Below are positions 10,481 to 22,400 of a stretch of DNA of 64,000 nt, piece after piece; within the stretch, counting starts at the first letter, position 1, and every line of letters begins with the position of its first letter. The notes beneath the pieces were generated by a model that was given only the letters and a program-made list of their open reading frames with translations, made no database searches and was not told the DNA's origin. This stretch comes from Perca fluviatilis (lineage: Eukaryota > Chordata > Actinopteri > Perciformes > Percidae), in NCBI RefSeq assembly GCF_010015445.1, contig NC_053114.1, positions 19,609,724-19,673,723 on the forward strand. Reading direction: 5' to 3'. The translations under genes and the position numbers were made by a program.

Positions 10481-11836
10481 CTAAGCCTTATGACAATGAA
10501 CACGACCTTAAATTCCAGATTGAACACATAAAAACAAAAACGTTTGCTCTAACAGTTAGTTTTAATGTATTTTTTTGTATTGTTATCATATCAGTATCAT
10601 TAATGTTATTATAATCAGCGGTATTATTATTATTATTATTATTACTATCAGGATATTATGTAACAATGTTTGCGATCCTATCTCGACCGCATTAATCACC
10701 TCTTCTACTACCTTCTTCGTATCCTTGCATAGGCCGCGATGGATTAATCATGGAGCCTACCAAAAGATCTCATAACTTAATTCCTTCAGGCTACTAGTCG
10801 GGGGAGTAATTAATCTATACCTTGGATGTAAATAAAAGGAAATTGGATTCCTGACAGACGAGATGAGAGAGTCTCTGACACCACGTCGCCAAATAATGAT
10901 TTTACCGCACGTTATCGTTACGCAGGCGCTAAGATTTACGAGCGCACGACTTTTTACTATAGCTCTGAGCGGAAGGGAGTGGGCCTACCATAATCGCAGC
11001 TGTTAGGCGCCCAGGTTAAGATGGATTAGATCATTATAATTACAACACTACAAGCTAAAATAAAAAGAAACGCATATACTGCGTTGGTTTTTGAGATTGT
11101 TCTACTTATGCAGTAGCCTATATTTTAAAACAAAAAAAAGAGTCCCCATCAAGTGGCTCCGTTGATCTAACAATGCGCAGGAAGGTTGGCCTTTGGACGG
11201 AAATGTCAAACGCTGGATGTGGATGGGTAGATCCCCCAGATCTGCACTCATTTCCCACTTATATTTGCTCAGTAATCCGCTGTGGCAGCCCTCCATCGCC
11301 CGGGACCCGGTTTCAGAGGCGATGCTGTTGACACAGGGGTATATTTCAATCACAGAGGGTTCAGAGTCAGACGAACAACTTATTTGTCTAATAAATCCGT
11401 CATTTAGTAAGAAAAATATTTGATCTTGAGGGGCTGACCTCTTGCCATGTAGCTACTGGCAGATAAATGATGAAATGGGTATGTATGCTTCACGGATATG
11501 CAGGTAGCCTGCATAGCCAAAAGCACAATTTAGATTCCTATTTGTATGGAGCACACACACACAACAAACAGACAGATCAAAGTCTGCCAGCACACATCTT
11601 CTTATCGTAGCATTTGTTAACAAAAAAGCTAAAGCAGAAAGACACCACGAGTTTTCTGTAGTCTAGAGGAGAAATGGAGGGTGGAACAATTCAGATGGCC
11701 AAAACGTGAATATTATTTTGAATTTTAAAAACTATACTTCTTTGGAGATAGTGAAGATTCACCTCTGTGTCATTATTTCACTCGGATCCTGTGGTTGTAG
11801 TTTTAAAATGAAGACTATTAAAACAGACTAAGTTTA
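10481..11836. other. Non-coding DNA
   Basis: Contains a (TTA)n stretch near 10621-10643 and unique-looking sequence. No gene is seen; the short open frames near 11102-11423 overlap on opposite strands and match nothing I know. Confidence 0.65.
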
Positions 11837-12661
11837 CACTGTAAACCCAGATTTAGTTGTAATTAAACTTTTTAGTGGTCACTACTTATTCTTTCATGTT
11901 TTTTTAAAAACCATATTCATTACTAAATCACATTAGTTGTTTGTAATACTCAGCCTAAGTATGCAGTGCACAGATCATATTAAGCAGAGATAACTAAGAA
12001 TGTTTCTGTATGGGAGGGGCGGGATCATTGGAACTGTTGTGCGCTGAAGCAGTGCAAAGGCTCATGGGAAAAAACATATATGTTCTACACGGTTTCTGTC
12101 CTAGTTAAAGTGTTTTTTTTAATAATGTTCTGTTAAAGTTTTGGGTGTGCATTTATGGTACCTGGGTTTTAGTTTTGTATGGTTGATTTAGTGTTCATGT
12201 TCATCTACATTTGTTGTTGCACCATGACCGAGACCCGGGTGGGGACTGATGGAGTCTGGGCAGCGAGGAAGGGGTCACCCGGATCTAAGCAGAGCACGTT
12301 AGAAATTACAATCTGTGCATTGTCATTCTTTTTGTTTTGCTGGAACTAATGTATCGAATCCATTGTTCCTAAAGCTATACTGTTATAAAGTAAAAAACAT
12401 ATTTATAAGAATGACTTATTTCTATAGTTTTGATATGTAGGGCTTAATGTTTCGTATTTATATTTAAACAAAAGTAACTTATGTTAACTAATGATTTTTA
12501 GTAATGACCACTAATGTAAACTTGATTTGTCTACTGCATCGACTTACCGCTCTGTGATGATACAACTTGACCTGTTAAGTTTCAACCTTGTGGAAAAACC
12601 TAAACAGTTTAAGGCAACGGGTTTCCACGCAAATTAAGTCAACTAATTTGGGATAACAGTG
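11837..12661. mobile_element. Non-autonomous DNA transposon with CACTG ends
   Basis: The left end CACTGTAAACCCAGAT (from 11837) and the right end ATTTGGGATAACAGTG (to 12661) are imperfect inverted repeats of about 22 nt, both running on into TTAGTTG or its complement. Subterminal inversions also match: TTAGTGGTCACTA near 11872 against TAATGACCACTAA near 12502. A TA flanks both ends. It has no transposase frame. CACTG ends recall the EnSpm/CACTA superfamily, but the family is not certain. Confidence 0.65.
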
Positions 12662-12663
12662 TA

Positions 12664-15229
12664 TGTCCGCACCATTAAGAGTCATTCCTTTGACCAATAC
12701 AGTTTAACACACGGTGGAGGAAGTTGAAATCCAATGGCCAAGGAACTTGGACGGACAGAACCACACACAATGCCTTTGGAAACAAACTAAACGAGAAGCC
12801 CTGTGATAGCAGCTTTAATTAGAGTAGGCTACAAAATCATCCAAATGAGATCTACAGCTGAGTCTACCATGCCAAATTGACATTTTGGTACTTTACAGTA
12901 TTACATGACCACAGCCCTGCGCAGTCTATCTAGTAGTAACTGTAGAGTGCCACTTAAAGTTCTAACATCAAAACCCTCAATAAAGCTGTTCATTACCCTA
13001 TCGTCAACTATCCAAGTTCACCGTCTGTTGCAGTTTCTCTTTAACTTATGTTGTATGCAATCCAGGATGTAGCACCAAACTTTTAAATAATTTGTTACTG
13101 CAATCTTTTTTTTTTTAAACTGCTCCATGTTTCTCAGAGAGTCCAGTCTTAATTACACTGTCACTTTCTGAACACAAATTAACACACATCTGAAAGCCAT
13201 CGCACTGTCCCTCTGCAGCTTTATGCATGACTTAAACACTTACTTCTTCTCACTCTAGCTGAGCTTTATAGGCCATCAGTCACCATCCATGTGCCAACCA
13301 GAGCTTGCAATGGTTGATTTAACCAATTAAGCACAGCTTCAACCAGAGAGAATGTCTAACGAGTGAAATGAGCTGCTGTTAGGTTTAACTGGAGCAACAA
13401 AAAACCCTGCATACATGACTCCTAATGTGACTGCAGAGCCTTGAAATCACTCAGAGGATGTGCTGTGATTGGCAGCTGTTTGTGTTTGATGCCTTAATCT
13501 TTTGGCATTTACTATTAGCAACATATGCGTTTGTCCACTATGCGGTAGGCAGAAAGAGCCTCAGTCTGTAGGCTACTGTATATGAGATGTAGCCTACCTC
13601 TGCATTTAACAGTGTTAACTCCTAGACCATCCAAGTATTTAAAAGAGTGGGCTGTATACTTCATTTAAGCTTGATCTTTTTTTTGTTTTTTTGCAGTTGA
13701 TGTGGAAACTGTGGACGGAAATCCGAGGGCATCCTCAAAACAAAGCGGATATGTTTTAACCCTCTTCTTGCATGGCCCAAACGTTTGACATCCATACTGA
13801 TAAAGTGCTGCACTGAGACATCAAAACACTCGTCAATGTCTGCACTGGTTCGTCGCGAGATGTTTCACCTCATGTCTACGTATTGCCACCTAAATGTCAC
13901 TTTATGCAAAATCTGCCTCACTAGCTAAATGTCATTTATATCCCAATCCTGCCTCTTAAGAGCCGTCATATCCCCGGGCAAAGTGCTCTTTGAACCCTTG
14001 TATTGAAGCCATTTCCCTGTCGTCATTCCCCACACGTGCTGCAGACAGAAGGCGCGCGGTATTAGAAGAAAGGGGCACGCGACCGGAAACAAAAGGCAAG
14101 ACAACACCAGAGAATGTCTAATAAGGGGAGAACTTCCACTCTCGGGAAAATTCCGGGTTGGTACAATGGGGCTTAATAGGGAGTGAGCTAGGGAGTGAAC
14201 AGGCTCTCCATAGACAGGCTCTGACAACACCATAAAAGGACATTCCACATCAACGCGAGTTTAAATACAAGCAAACGCGAGTAAGATTCAAGTTACAGGT
14301 CAACAATTTTCTGTGTTTTTTTTCAACAAATATAAGGTATTCCTGTACTTGCACGTTACTTTTATAAAAACATAAAACAAACGCTAGAAATCCAAGTTAT
14401 AAGAATGAGCGTATAGCTGCCTGTTTCCTTTATAAAGTAGAAACATGGTGTTCTTCAGTTCTTCTTTCATGCTCCAAAAACGAGACGCGCTAAAGGTGAT
14501 GTCGGGTTCTTCTTAGCTGTCATTATGTGCTTTTGATACCACAAATGTGTAACAACATTTATACATCGTTTGCAACTTTAATGAGCCTCACAGTTGGCAA
14601 TGGCAGGCTGGACTCTACTTCTTTTTATATAAAGCACAGGAAGTTCATTTTATGCTCCACTGTGCTGGGATATAAGCCTACTTTTTTTTTTTTTGCGAAC
14701 CATTCAGAAAAAAAACGGATTACAGCAAAAGGAGTGGTGTTTCCCATGTCGCTGGCCTTGGTGCTGAACATCATACTCCCTCACTGTCCAGTCCTCCTGG
14801 TGCAAACATGAACGTTTTTATTCCCAGGATGGTCCTATTGACTTTGAGCTTTTTCTAAAGTTTGAAAATAAAGTCTTTATATGGAAAATATGAAGTAATA
14901 TGTCGTTCATCTACAGAGAAAATAGCGTCCTTCAAAGATTTACTTTGAGTAGAACAAATTACCTGTGCAGCCTGTTAGCGCTACAAAGTGTTAATGTAGG
15001 CTACTTCCCTTTTGAACAACTAATCCTTTTTCAAGGGTTAACTGAACTTTTTCTAATTTCTAGTTTCACTCCTTTACCCCAGTTTACTTCTGAAGAAATG
15101 GCACTTTAGAAACAAGTTAAATCATATTTATGTTAGAAACGCCACTTCATAAATCACAGTATATTCTTTGTTAGCCTACACATAATTTTTTTCTCACCAC
15201 TTCTCCATAAATGAAACTTTTAGGTATAA
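12664..15229. other. Non-coding DNA
   Basis: No exon or recognised repeat. The open frames at 13925-14248 and 14527-14811 have no family resemblance and no splice context. Confidence 0.6.
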
Positions 15230-15520
15230 TATTTCCGTTGAGAAACTGTGGGGGCATTGCATGTCGCTGAGAGAGGCCAGTTCCCCATCGGTAGATATTG
15301 AATATCTTCCTCTGTACACATGGACTTCGATAATGAGGAGAGTGTCGGCCACCGTTTGCCCGCCGCCACGCCATCAAATATTCATCACTGTTGATTAAAC
15401 AGCCGGCAGCTGCCGATCGGCCGGGTGTCAAATTTGTATCCAGCTACCTCTGTACACACCTAGCCTGAATACAATGCGATGGGACTGAAATCATCCGCGA
15501 AATGATATAGAGGCGTCGAG
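15230..15520. promoter_or_regulatory. Candidate conserved enhancer
   Basis: Balanced, non-repetitive DNA with a 12-nt perfect palindrome CGGCAGCTGCCG (15404-15415) centred on an E-box, next to TTGATTAAAC and ATATTCAT. It stands out from its AT-rich flanks. Regulatory role inferred. Confidence 0.3.
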
Positions 15521-15822
15521 CGAAGGTTCACCAAATGTGTGCATGTGTGTATGTGGGGGTGGAGGGGTATCACTTGCAAATCTAGCGGGGCTTAAGCGGA
15601 CATTTCCGTCCCGTGGCCATCAGAAAGAAAGAAATTATATTGGCAGAACGAAAACTGAGAGAGGGAGCGAGGTTACTGTGAGGCACGCTAAATATTTCAT
15701 GAGTTGTTGGAGTGGAGAGGAAAGAGTGTCCAGGAAGGTTGGTTCAACTCATTTGCTGAACTCGGGCTGAGAAGCATACAGGGGGAACAAATGTTCATGC
15801 AGCCCTACACACACAAACACGG

Positions 15823-15845
15823 ACACACACACACACACACACACA

Positions 15846-15917
<72 letters not shown>
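15823..15917. repeat. Compound (CA)n(CGCA)n(CA)n microsatellite
   Basis: A CGCA core flanked by CA on both sides. Confidence 0.97.
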
Positions 15918-15918
<1 letters not shown>

Positions 15919-16493
15919 CTTATTGGCGGAATAGTTATCTCCTTGAATGCCAGTGACAATGTAAATAGTAGTATAATAGCAGCAGTACTGGTAGCTGTAT
16001 TTGTCATTTTCCAGAGACTCTTCACTCTGTCTCTCATCTCCCCCTCCCTCTAAAGATGCAAACGCCACTGTGCAACTTCAAAGTCCCATGGCTCATTTAG
16101 CAAGACAACAGAAGTCTAATTGGATGATATATGGCAATCTTATTTTTGCTCCCATGGCAAGGGGTGGGGTGGGGGGGAGGGGGGTCACAATTGTCATACT
16201 CCTTCCTTCATTTAAACACAAACATATACAGATGCACATGCAACCTAATGTGAAAATCATTTTCGATGAAATCTTAGCTGATGCTACTTAGCTGATGCTA
16301 TGTGACAAAATGAATACTGATTATGTACAAACCAAAACCAAGTTAAGGTTTTCATAAAATCTATAATTTCTGTTAAGTTTGGATTTCATAATGTAATGTC
16401 ATTCTAGAAGATAAATCGTGAAAAATGAATCCTGATCTTCAGCCTTTTCCTGACGCAAACCCAAACTCTTACCATACGTAAACGTAATGCAAA
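15918..16493. other. Non-coding DNA
   Basis: Unique-looking sequence with a G-rich run near 16160-16186. No gene seen. Confidence 0.6.
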
Positions 16494-16832
16494 GCTAATG
16501 ATTATTTTCATTAACAGTTAGTCTGCCAATTATTTTCGCGAAATTGATACGATATTTGGTCTATAAAATGTCAGAAATTGGCAAAAGTCACAGCTTCCCA
16601 GAGCCCAAAGTGACGTCTTTAGATGTCTTCTTTTGTCTGATCAACAGTCCAAAACCCCAAGATATTCACTTTCCAATGATATAAAACAGAGAAAAAGAGA
16701 AAATCTTCATATGATAGGAGCAACAGTTTTGGGCAATTTTCTTGAAACATCTCTCAAACGATTATCAAAATAGTTACAGGTTAATTTTCTGTTGATCGAC
16801 TAATCAATTAATCGACTAATCATTCCATCTCT
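16494..16832 (-). mobile_element. Fish short interspersed repeat, ATTAATCGACTAAT family, copy 1
   Basis: Internal blocks CCCAGAGCCCAAAGTGACGT, CTGATCAACAGTCC and the end AATTAATCGACTAATCATT are shared, inverted, with the copy at 18222-18570. I recognise this as a very common teleost non-autonomous element. It is read here on the minus strand, with ATTA-rich ends and no coding capacity. Confidence 0.8.
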
Positions 16833-17699
16833 AAATCCTGGAGCCTCACCACAGGCCTGAGCTTAAGTGCAAAAGCATGTGCTCACACACATTCACACCA
16901 ATTATTTTTATTCTGTGTTTTCTACCAGCATTTAAAGACATAACTGGAGCATCTGCATTTTTCCCTTAAGCGTCTGTGGGATGTCCAGCCAATTGTGGAG
17001 GGAGTTTAAAAGGAACTGTGCAAAATCAGACAGCATTCAACAGCGAGAGGAAACAAGTGTCTGAGAGAGAGAGGGAGCTCAGCTTACTGGCCATTGATTG
17101 TCCCTCTGTGATCTTATTAGCCTCTTGTTACTCAGACTGGAATATCATCCTCTGGATCCCCTTACTGGAATATCCGACTCATGACACGGTTGTTAGATCA
17201 GCACCTTAACCCGAGTGTCACCCATCAACCAGCCAACACACAATAAAGATGACAAGTACTGCACTTTTGGGTGGTTTCCATGTCTCTGCGAAAAGCCCTA
17301 TATCCTCTTCTAAAGCAGTGAAGTAGTGTGACGTTTACTTCACTTTAGCAGAATTTAACAGAGTAAAAGCAAGCAGGTAAAAGATCCTGTGACTTCTCAG
17401 TTCACCAGGACAGTCTCTACTTCAGCCAGTAGATGCTCGTTGCTGCTGCTGCTGCCTTACGTCCCTGTTACACCACACAAAACATTGTGTATTAATCATG
17501 ATCACGCCCAAGAGACACCCACCAAGTGCCTGCAGGATCCTATGTAAGTTCCAGCCATTTCTGACTCCTTTCATCAATACCACATGTTCTGACATTGATT
17601 GTCATGTCCTCAGCGTCCTGACTTCACATCTCGCAGGTCACACAGTGTAAAATCAGCTCTCCGTTTTATTACTCAGGGGACCTCATCGGCTCCACAGAA
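16833..17699. other. Non-coding DNA between two copies of a fish repeat
   Basis: No exon recognised. The open frame 16976-17209 lacks any known domain. Confidence 0.6.
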
Positions 17700-18035
17700 G
17701 TCTGCTGGCTTTGACAGGTGGAGCTAGAGTCGACTTTGACAGAGTACTGATTAGCCTGTCACTCTGAAAGCAGGAAAGCCACGAACTATGTCAAATTCAT
17801 TGATTGACTCCCTGTGAGCCGGACAGGTAGCGGACTGAATGCGTCACCTCATCGAGCTAGATAACACTGAGATGACTAATTGTGCTTGAGTTATAAGCAC
17901 CGGTCACAATGATGCATCTGTGCGAGTGTTTCAGAGCATGCGTTTGCTGGCATTTCAGTAATGACTTGCCAGTTTATTAATTAATAGGTCGTAATTATGA
18001 AGAAGAATTAACGATGTAAATCATCACTTTGTCCT
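17700..18035. promoter_or_regulatory. Candidate conserved enhancer with a POU-IV-like site
   Basis: Non-repetitive DNA with many homeodomain cores. ATTAATTAAT (17976-17985) is close to the Brn3 consensus and is followed by GTAATTATG. An autoregulatory role for Brn3a is possible but inferred. Confidence 0.3.
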
Positions 18036-18221
18036 CCAAATCTCCACCTTGGAAAGTGGTACATACTAACTTGTATGTTCATGTAGTTTTTTGGCAACAT
18101 CTGCCATCTTGTGGGGGTCATAATGTCTGAACATCTCTTTTGAGGTTATTCAAGCTAAAAGCAAAAGTTTACAGTGGAAGGTCCGTTTAGCCTTGTCAAC
18201 ATCTGTCTTGACAATTAGCTG

Positions 18222-18570
18222 TTGATGAATGATCATTTTACCGGACAAATGAAACTAATCAATAAATCAGCCAACCAGTGTCATTATTAGCTTCAGACAG
18301 GGATGCGGTCTAGATGAATCCTTTCAAATCATTTTTCAAGCAAAAGTTTCAAAATGTGCTCGTTACGACAGGATTTTCTCCTTTTCTTTGTTTTATATCT
18401 TGGGGTTTTGGACCGTTGATCGGACAAAACGAGACATTTGAAGCTGTCACCATTGGGCTCTGGGAAACTGTGACTTTTGCCATTTTCTGGCATTTTCTAG
18501 ACCAAATAACTAATTGATTAATCAAGAAAAATAATTGGCAGAATAATTAGCAAAAAATAATAATTGCTAT
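18222..18570 (+). mobile_element. Fish short interspersed repeat, ATTAATCGACTAAT family, copy 2
   Basis: Reverse-complement relative of 16494-16832, with GGGCTCTGGGAAACTGTGAC and GTTTTGGACCGTTGATC blocks. The open frame at 18314-18517 falls entirely inside it and is not a gene. Confidence 0.8.
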
Positions 18571-19189
18571 GTGTAATGTGGTCTATTTGTACATTAAACC
18601 TGAGAATTAGACACTGGAAACGACAAACTGGAAATTAATAAAAGGCCAGTCGGTACAAATCCATTGAATTAACCTTTTCAAAGGTTTTTTCTTCTAATTA
18701 GACATAAATCAATTAACATGCTCAAAAATCCTCAGCACAAGTCCAGAGCTTATTCATTCATTCAAGAGAATAAATAAACGGATCCTAAGAATAGCATGAA
18801 CTTCAACACATCCTCTGCCTCAAACCTCAGAAGACCAGACTACTGGTGATACCTCCTCTAATTACCGTGATTGACTGTTGTGCAATATCATCTGTCCGGG
18901 TCCCCTCACTCTCACATCTACACCCTACAAGTCACCCTGTCCCACACTGTCAGGATCCAAATTTCACCCACTTATTGACCAGTTTGACAAATGGTGTGGC
19001 AGGGTGGGGTGGGGAGAGGGGAAGGTGAGGAGATAAAGTGTACCACTGAATAATTCAGAACGAAAACACAGAAGAAATCGATCATGAGGCCAAAATCTGA
19101 TATTAAGAGCAACTTACACCATGGAGTTAGGCGGGAGGTGGCGTTTGTCTGTGTGTGACAGAGAGAAAGACAGCGTTATAGAGGCAACC
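18571..19189. other. Non-coding DNA
   Basis: Unique-looking AT-rich sequence; no gene or repeat recognised. Confidence 0.6.
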
Positions 19190-19625
19190 AATTTAGTACC
19201 TGTCAACTTACTCAGTGAACCCACTTGGCTTTTATTTGATGACTTTTAAAACAACCATCTGCACTGAAGTGTAATGTTCTCGGTGTTAGACACTTAAGAG
19301 TTGCTAAGTAATTAGCGCTACATTGGATTTATAATTGGCTATCATGGGCCTTTATTGGTCAATTACCCACTCAAATCAAGTGACTCAGCCAAATGTAACA
19401 GTCTTATTATTACTCAATTAAAACAAATGCTCTCTGTGGTAGGGGGTTTGAGAGGTGGAAGGCGGTGGGGGTCCAGATTCCCAGTATATCATCAGGTAAT
19501 TAATATTTTCATTAACTCGCTCTGTGTTGAGCTGCGACCTGCCTCTGATCATTTCATTTCCCCACCATGGGTTCGATACTGTAGTGGCTCCATAATTAGT
19601 TTGATTTATATCTGGCCACTGTAAT
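19190..19625. promoter_or_regulatory. Candidate conserved enhancer
   Basis: Dense homeodomain-type cores (AAGTAATTAGCGC, TTATAATTGGCTAT, CAGGTAATTAATATTTTCATTAA, CATAATTAGTTTG) in non-repetitive DNA. This is the composition typical of developmental enhancers around transcription-factor genes. No alignment was possible. Confidence 0.33.
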
Positions 19626-22169
19626 GAAGGAGAGCGCTCAGTCCTTTCCTCTTCCTTTTGCCGAGTACTGCTGCGCTCTCACACTAAATATGCTGGGCTG
19701 TACTCCACGGAAGGAATAGGCCTCTGTGTATTGAGACAGCTCATGAACAAGAAACAGAGACATGGCTTGTGAGAAATTTACACCAGGATCTTTGAGGGAT
19801 GGAGTAAGTGCTTGTGCGTAACACAGCGAGGAAACATGGCTTATTAAAGATTGAAGGATACATACATGATTCTTTTCTGTCTCAAGACTGAAAACCTTGA
19901 TACCGGTGCAGAAATGTAGAGAAAGAAGATACTGAAGGGGAGTCGAAGGTATCATAGGCCTCAGGAGGATCTGATCTACCTTAATAGTTCATGATCAGTA
20001 CGGACAATAAGGTCTCTGGGTGATTTAAAAAAAGACATTTCAACATTTTAGTTGCGGAAACACAATTCCTGTCATGATTCGTGGATAAATATAGGACTCA
20101 GGTCAGTATATGCAGCTATGATAGGTGTACTTCTCTACCATGTAATGCATATAATGCAATCCACTGCATAGGCTACATGACTTCAGTGGCTTTACACTCA
20201 GCAGGGGAACACAGGAGTGCACATGAATGATTTCAGCATTAATAATGCTCCATTGATTATTGTTCTGCTGTTTAAAGGTGAATGGCAACGCTTTCTGAGC
20301 AGCAGGGGAGGGAGAGGCCTGTGTGTCTCAGGGAAGGACTGATTTACATTTTGGAAAGTGCACCTTATTCCCGGGGGGTTTGCCTATCGTTTTCAGTCAA
20401 TACTGACTCTGAACTTTCTTTGTTGTGGAAGACTCTCCAGTCCTTTACACACAGGCTGAGACCTTATCCATGTATTTAAATATGTTGTGTATATGCCTGA
20501 TTGGTGATGGTTTATTCAGTATGTGAGAAATATAAAAAAATATATATATAAATAAGGTGTTCCAATTTCATGATAATACCAAGATTGTTCCAAATGTTTC
20601 CACATATTGCAGCAAAACGTGTTTGTCAGGTTGCTTCAGTTCGGTAATGCAGGAAGTTATAAGATAAGATTTCCTCCGTATAGGCCGATTTTTTGCTGAT
20701 CATAATATTAATGGGCATAACTGGACTGCAACAGATCTCTGGCCTACTTTAGAAGCAAGCTCCCTCTACCAAAGGCTCGAGCAACACCTCTTGCCAACAA
20801 CTGCCCTCCAGCTAGCTCTGCATTAAGGTTATCTCAAGATTTCTAGCAGCATCAGCATAATATACACAACACAACACAGAAGCAAAAAAAAAAAAAGGAA
20901 AACTTTCCCTTGATCCTACAATGTTTGCTTTAAGAGACATGGCCTACTATGAATGTGTGAATGCTCTTTTTAAAATAAAAAAATAAATAAAAATGTAGTA
21001 ATTGTAATAATAAGAATTTGATTGCAGTTATTGCAATGTTAATGCCATTGCATGAGACAAGGCTTGTTTATAACTTCATTTTCATTTCTGTAAACTTTCA
21101 GTCACAAATCTATAATGATATATCAATTAGGACATAGGTATAGCTTTTTTATTAGTGTTGTTTAGAGAATAGCAAGTCAAGGGCTCTTATTCATAAATGA
21201 GTTAGAATTTCCTACAGGATGAGACACGCATTTAAAGCATTTCACTTCATGTTGTTTTGATGCTCTTTGGGATCGATATGTACCACCAAACAATTGATGA
21301 ATGGCAATGACAGGAAATACTACGTGTTCTCTTCCCAGGTTTCACAGGAGCCAAAGCTTAGCGGGTGGAATCATAAAGATAATCTTCAGTGCCATATAAA
21401 AAGGAGCCAAATTAGCTAGCTAGCCAGACTGTCCATCTCAGCATCTCTCAGGCACATTTAGCAAGCATTGCATGCAGCTCTTTCTACCATTTCCCCTTAA
21501 TCAATTATTGATAGTAATTATCATGGCGTGCTTAGTCTGCACCATAACAATATATTCTTAACAAGAAGCAAGTCTGTGGGCATTTTCTCAAATTATCTCT
21601 TATTTCTTATGGGACGCTCTTGGTTTTTTTTCTCTTGACTGAAAACTCTGATAGTGGTGATTTTTCTACATGTGATAATGTCTGTGGCTGCAAAGACACT
21701 TGACCAAGAGAGAAAGGGAAGACTGCCTTATAGCACTTTTATAACACCAGAACAGAAGGTTCATACCTGCTATATGGTACATTCTTCAGGTAGTGTTTTT
21801 TATATGGGTGTTTACAGAGGATTGTACAAATGTCCTGGTTATGATTGTGAATATAAAGAATCAACTGCCCTTCTAAAAATATTGAATTGATTCACTGAAA
21901 ATAAGCTAGTTTAACAATTTAAATAAAATTCCACCACAGGTTTTGCACCTGTATACCAAAAGGCCATGGTTATGTTAAACATTATTGCCCTTCAGAATAA
22001 GACACGAAAGTCAGCCAAAAACTGCCAAAGAGCAAAATATGCCACCCAACAAGCAGCATGTCCCATGTCTGTAAAATCACACTGTGCCACACATGTAAAC
22101 AGACAAAAGTGACAAAAACTAAACAGCTTTCCCCCTCCTGATTATGATCTTGGCCTTTTCTGTCCTCTA
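19626..22169. other. Non-coding DNA
   Basis: No exon. Small points: an A-run at 20885-20896, and CCTTAATCAATTATTGATAGTAATTATC near 21495-21522, which may be another small conserved site. Open frames here overlap on both strands and match nothing known. Confidence 0.6.
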
Positions 22170-22400
22170 TTCCCCCTTCTATTCCGGTGGAAGGCCCTAG
22201 CTTTCCGTCTTCCAGCGCCGCAGGGCATGGAGCTAGCCGGTGGTGAGTTTCCATCAATTAGTGCACCCCCGCGGCCTCATGGCAGAACCCACCTTTGACT
22301 GCAGAGAGATATTGATTAGTTCAGCTGCACTGTCAGGTCCGGAGTGAGCAGGGCTGGGTGATCCAAGGCCTTCGCCGGAGACAAGATCATGTCGAGTTTC
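22170..22400. promoter_or_regulatory. Candidate conserved element
   Basis: A GC-balanced island (CAGCGCCGCAGGG, CCCCCGCGGCC) with CATCAATTAGTGC and GATATTGATTAG, set in AT-rich DNA. No coding sense. Role inferred. Confidence 0.25.

Noticed and set aside
18314..18517. 67-residue frame
   Set aside because: Lies wholly inside a non-coding fish repeat, whose other copy at 16494-16832 is not open.
19560..19585. GGTTCGATACT resembling a tRNA B-box
   Set aside because: No A-box at the right distance and no cloverleaf; it also departs from the consensus at the last positions.
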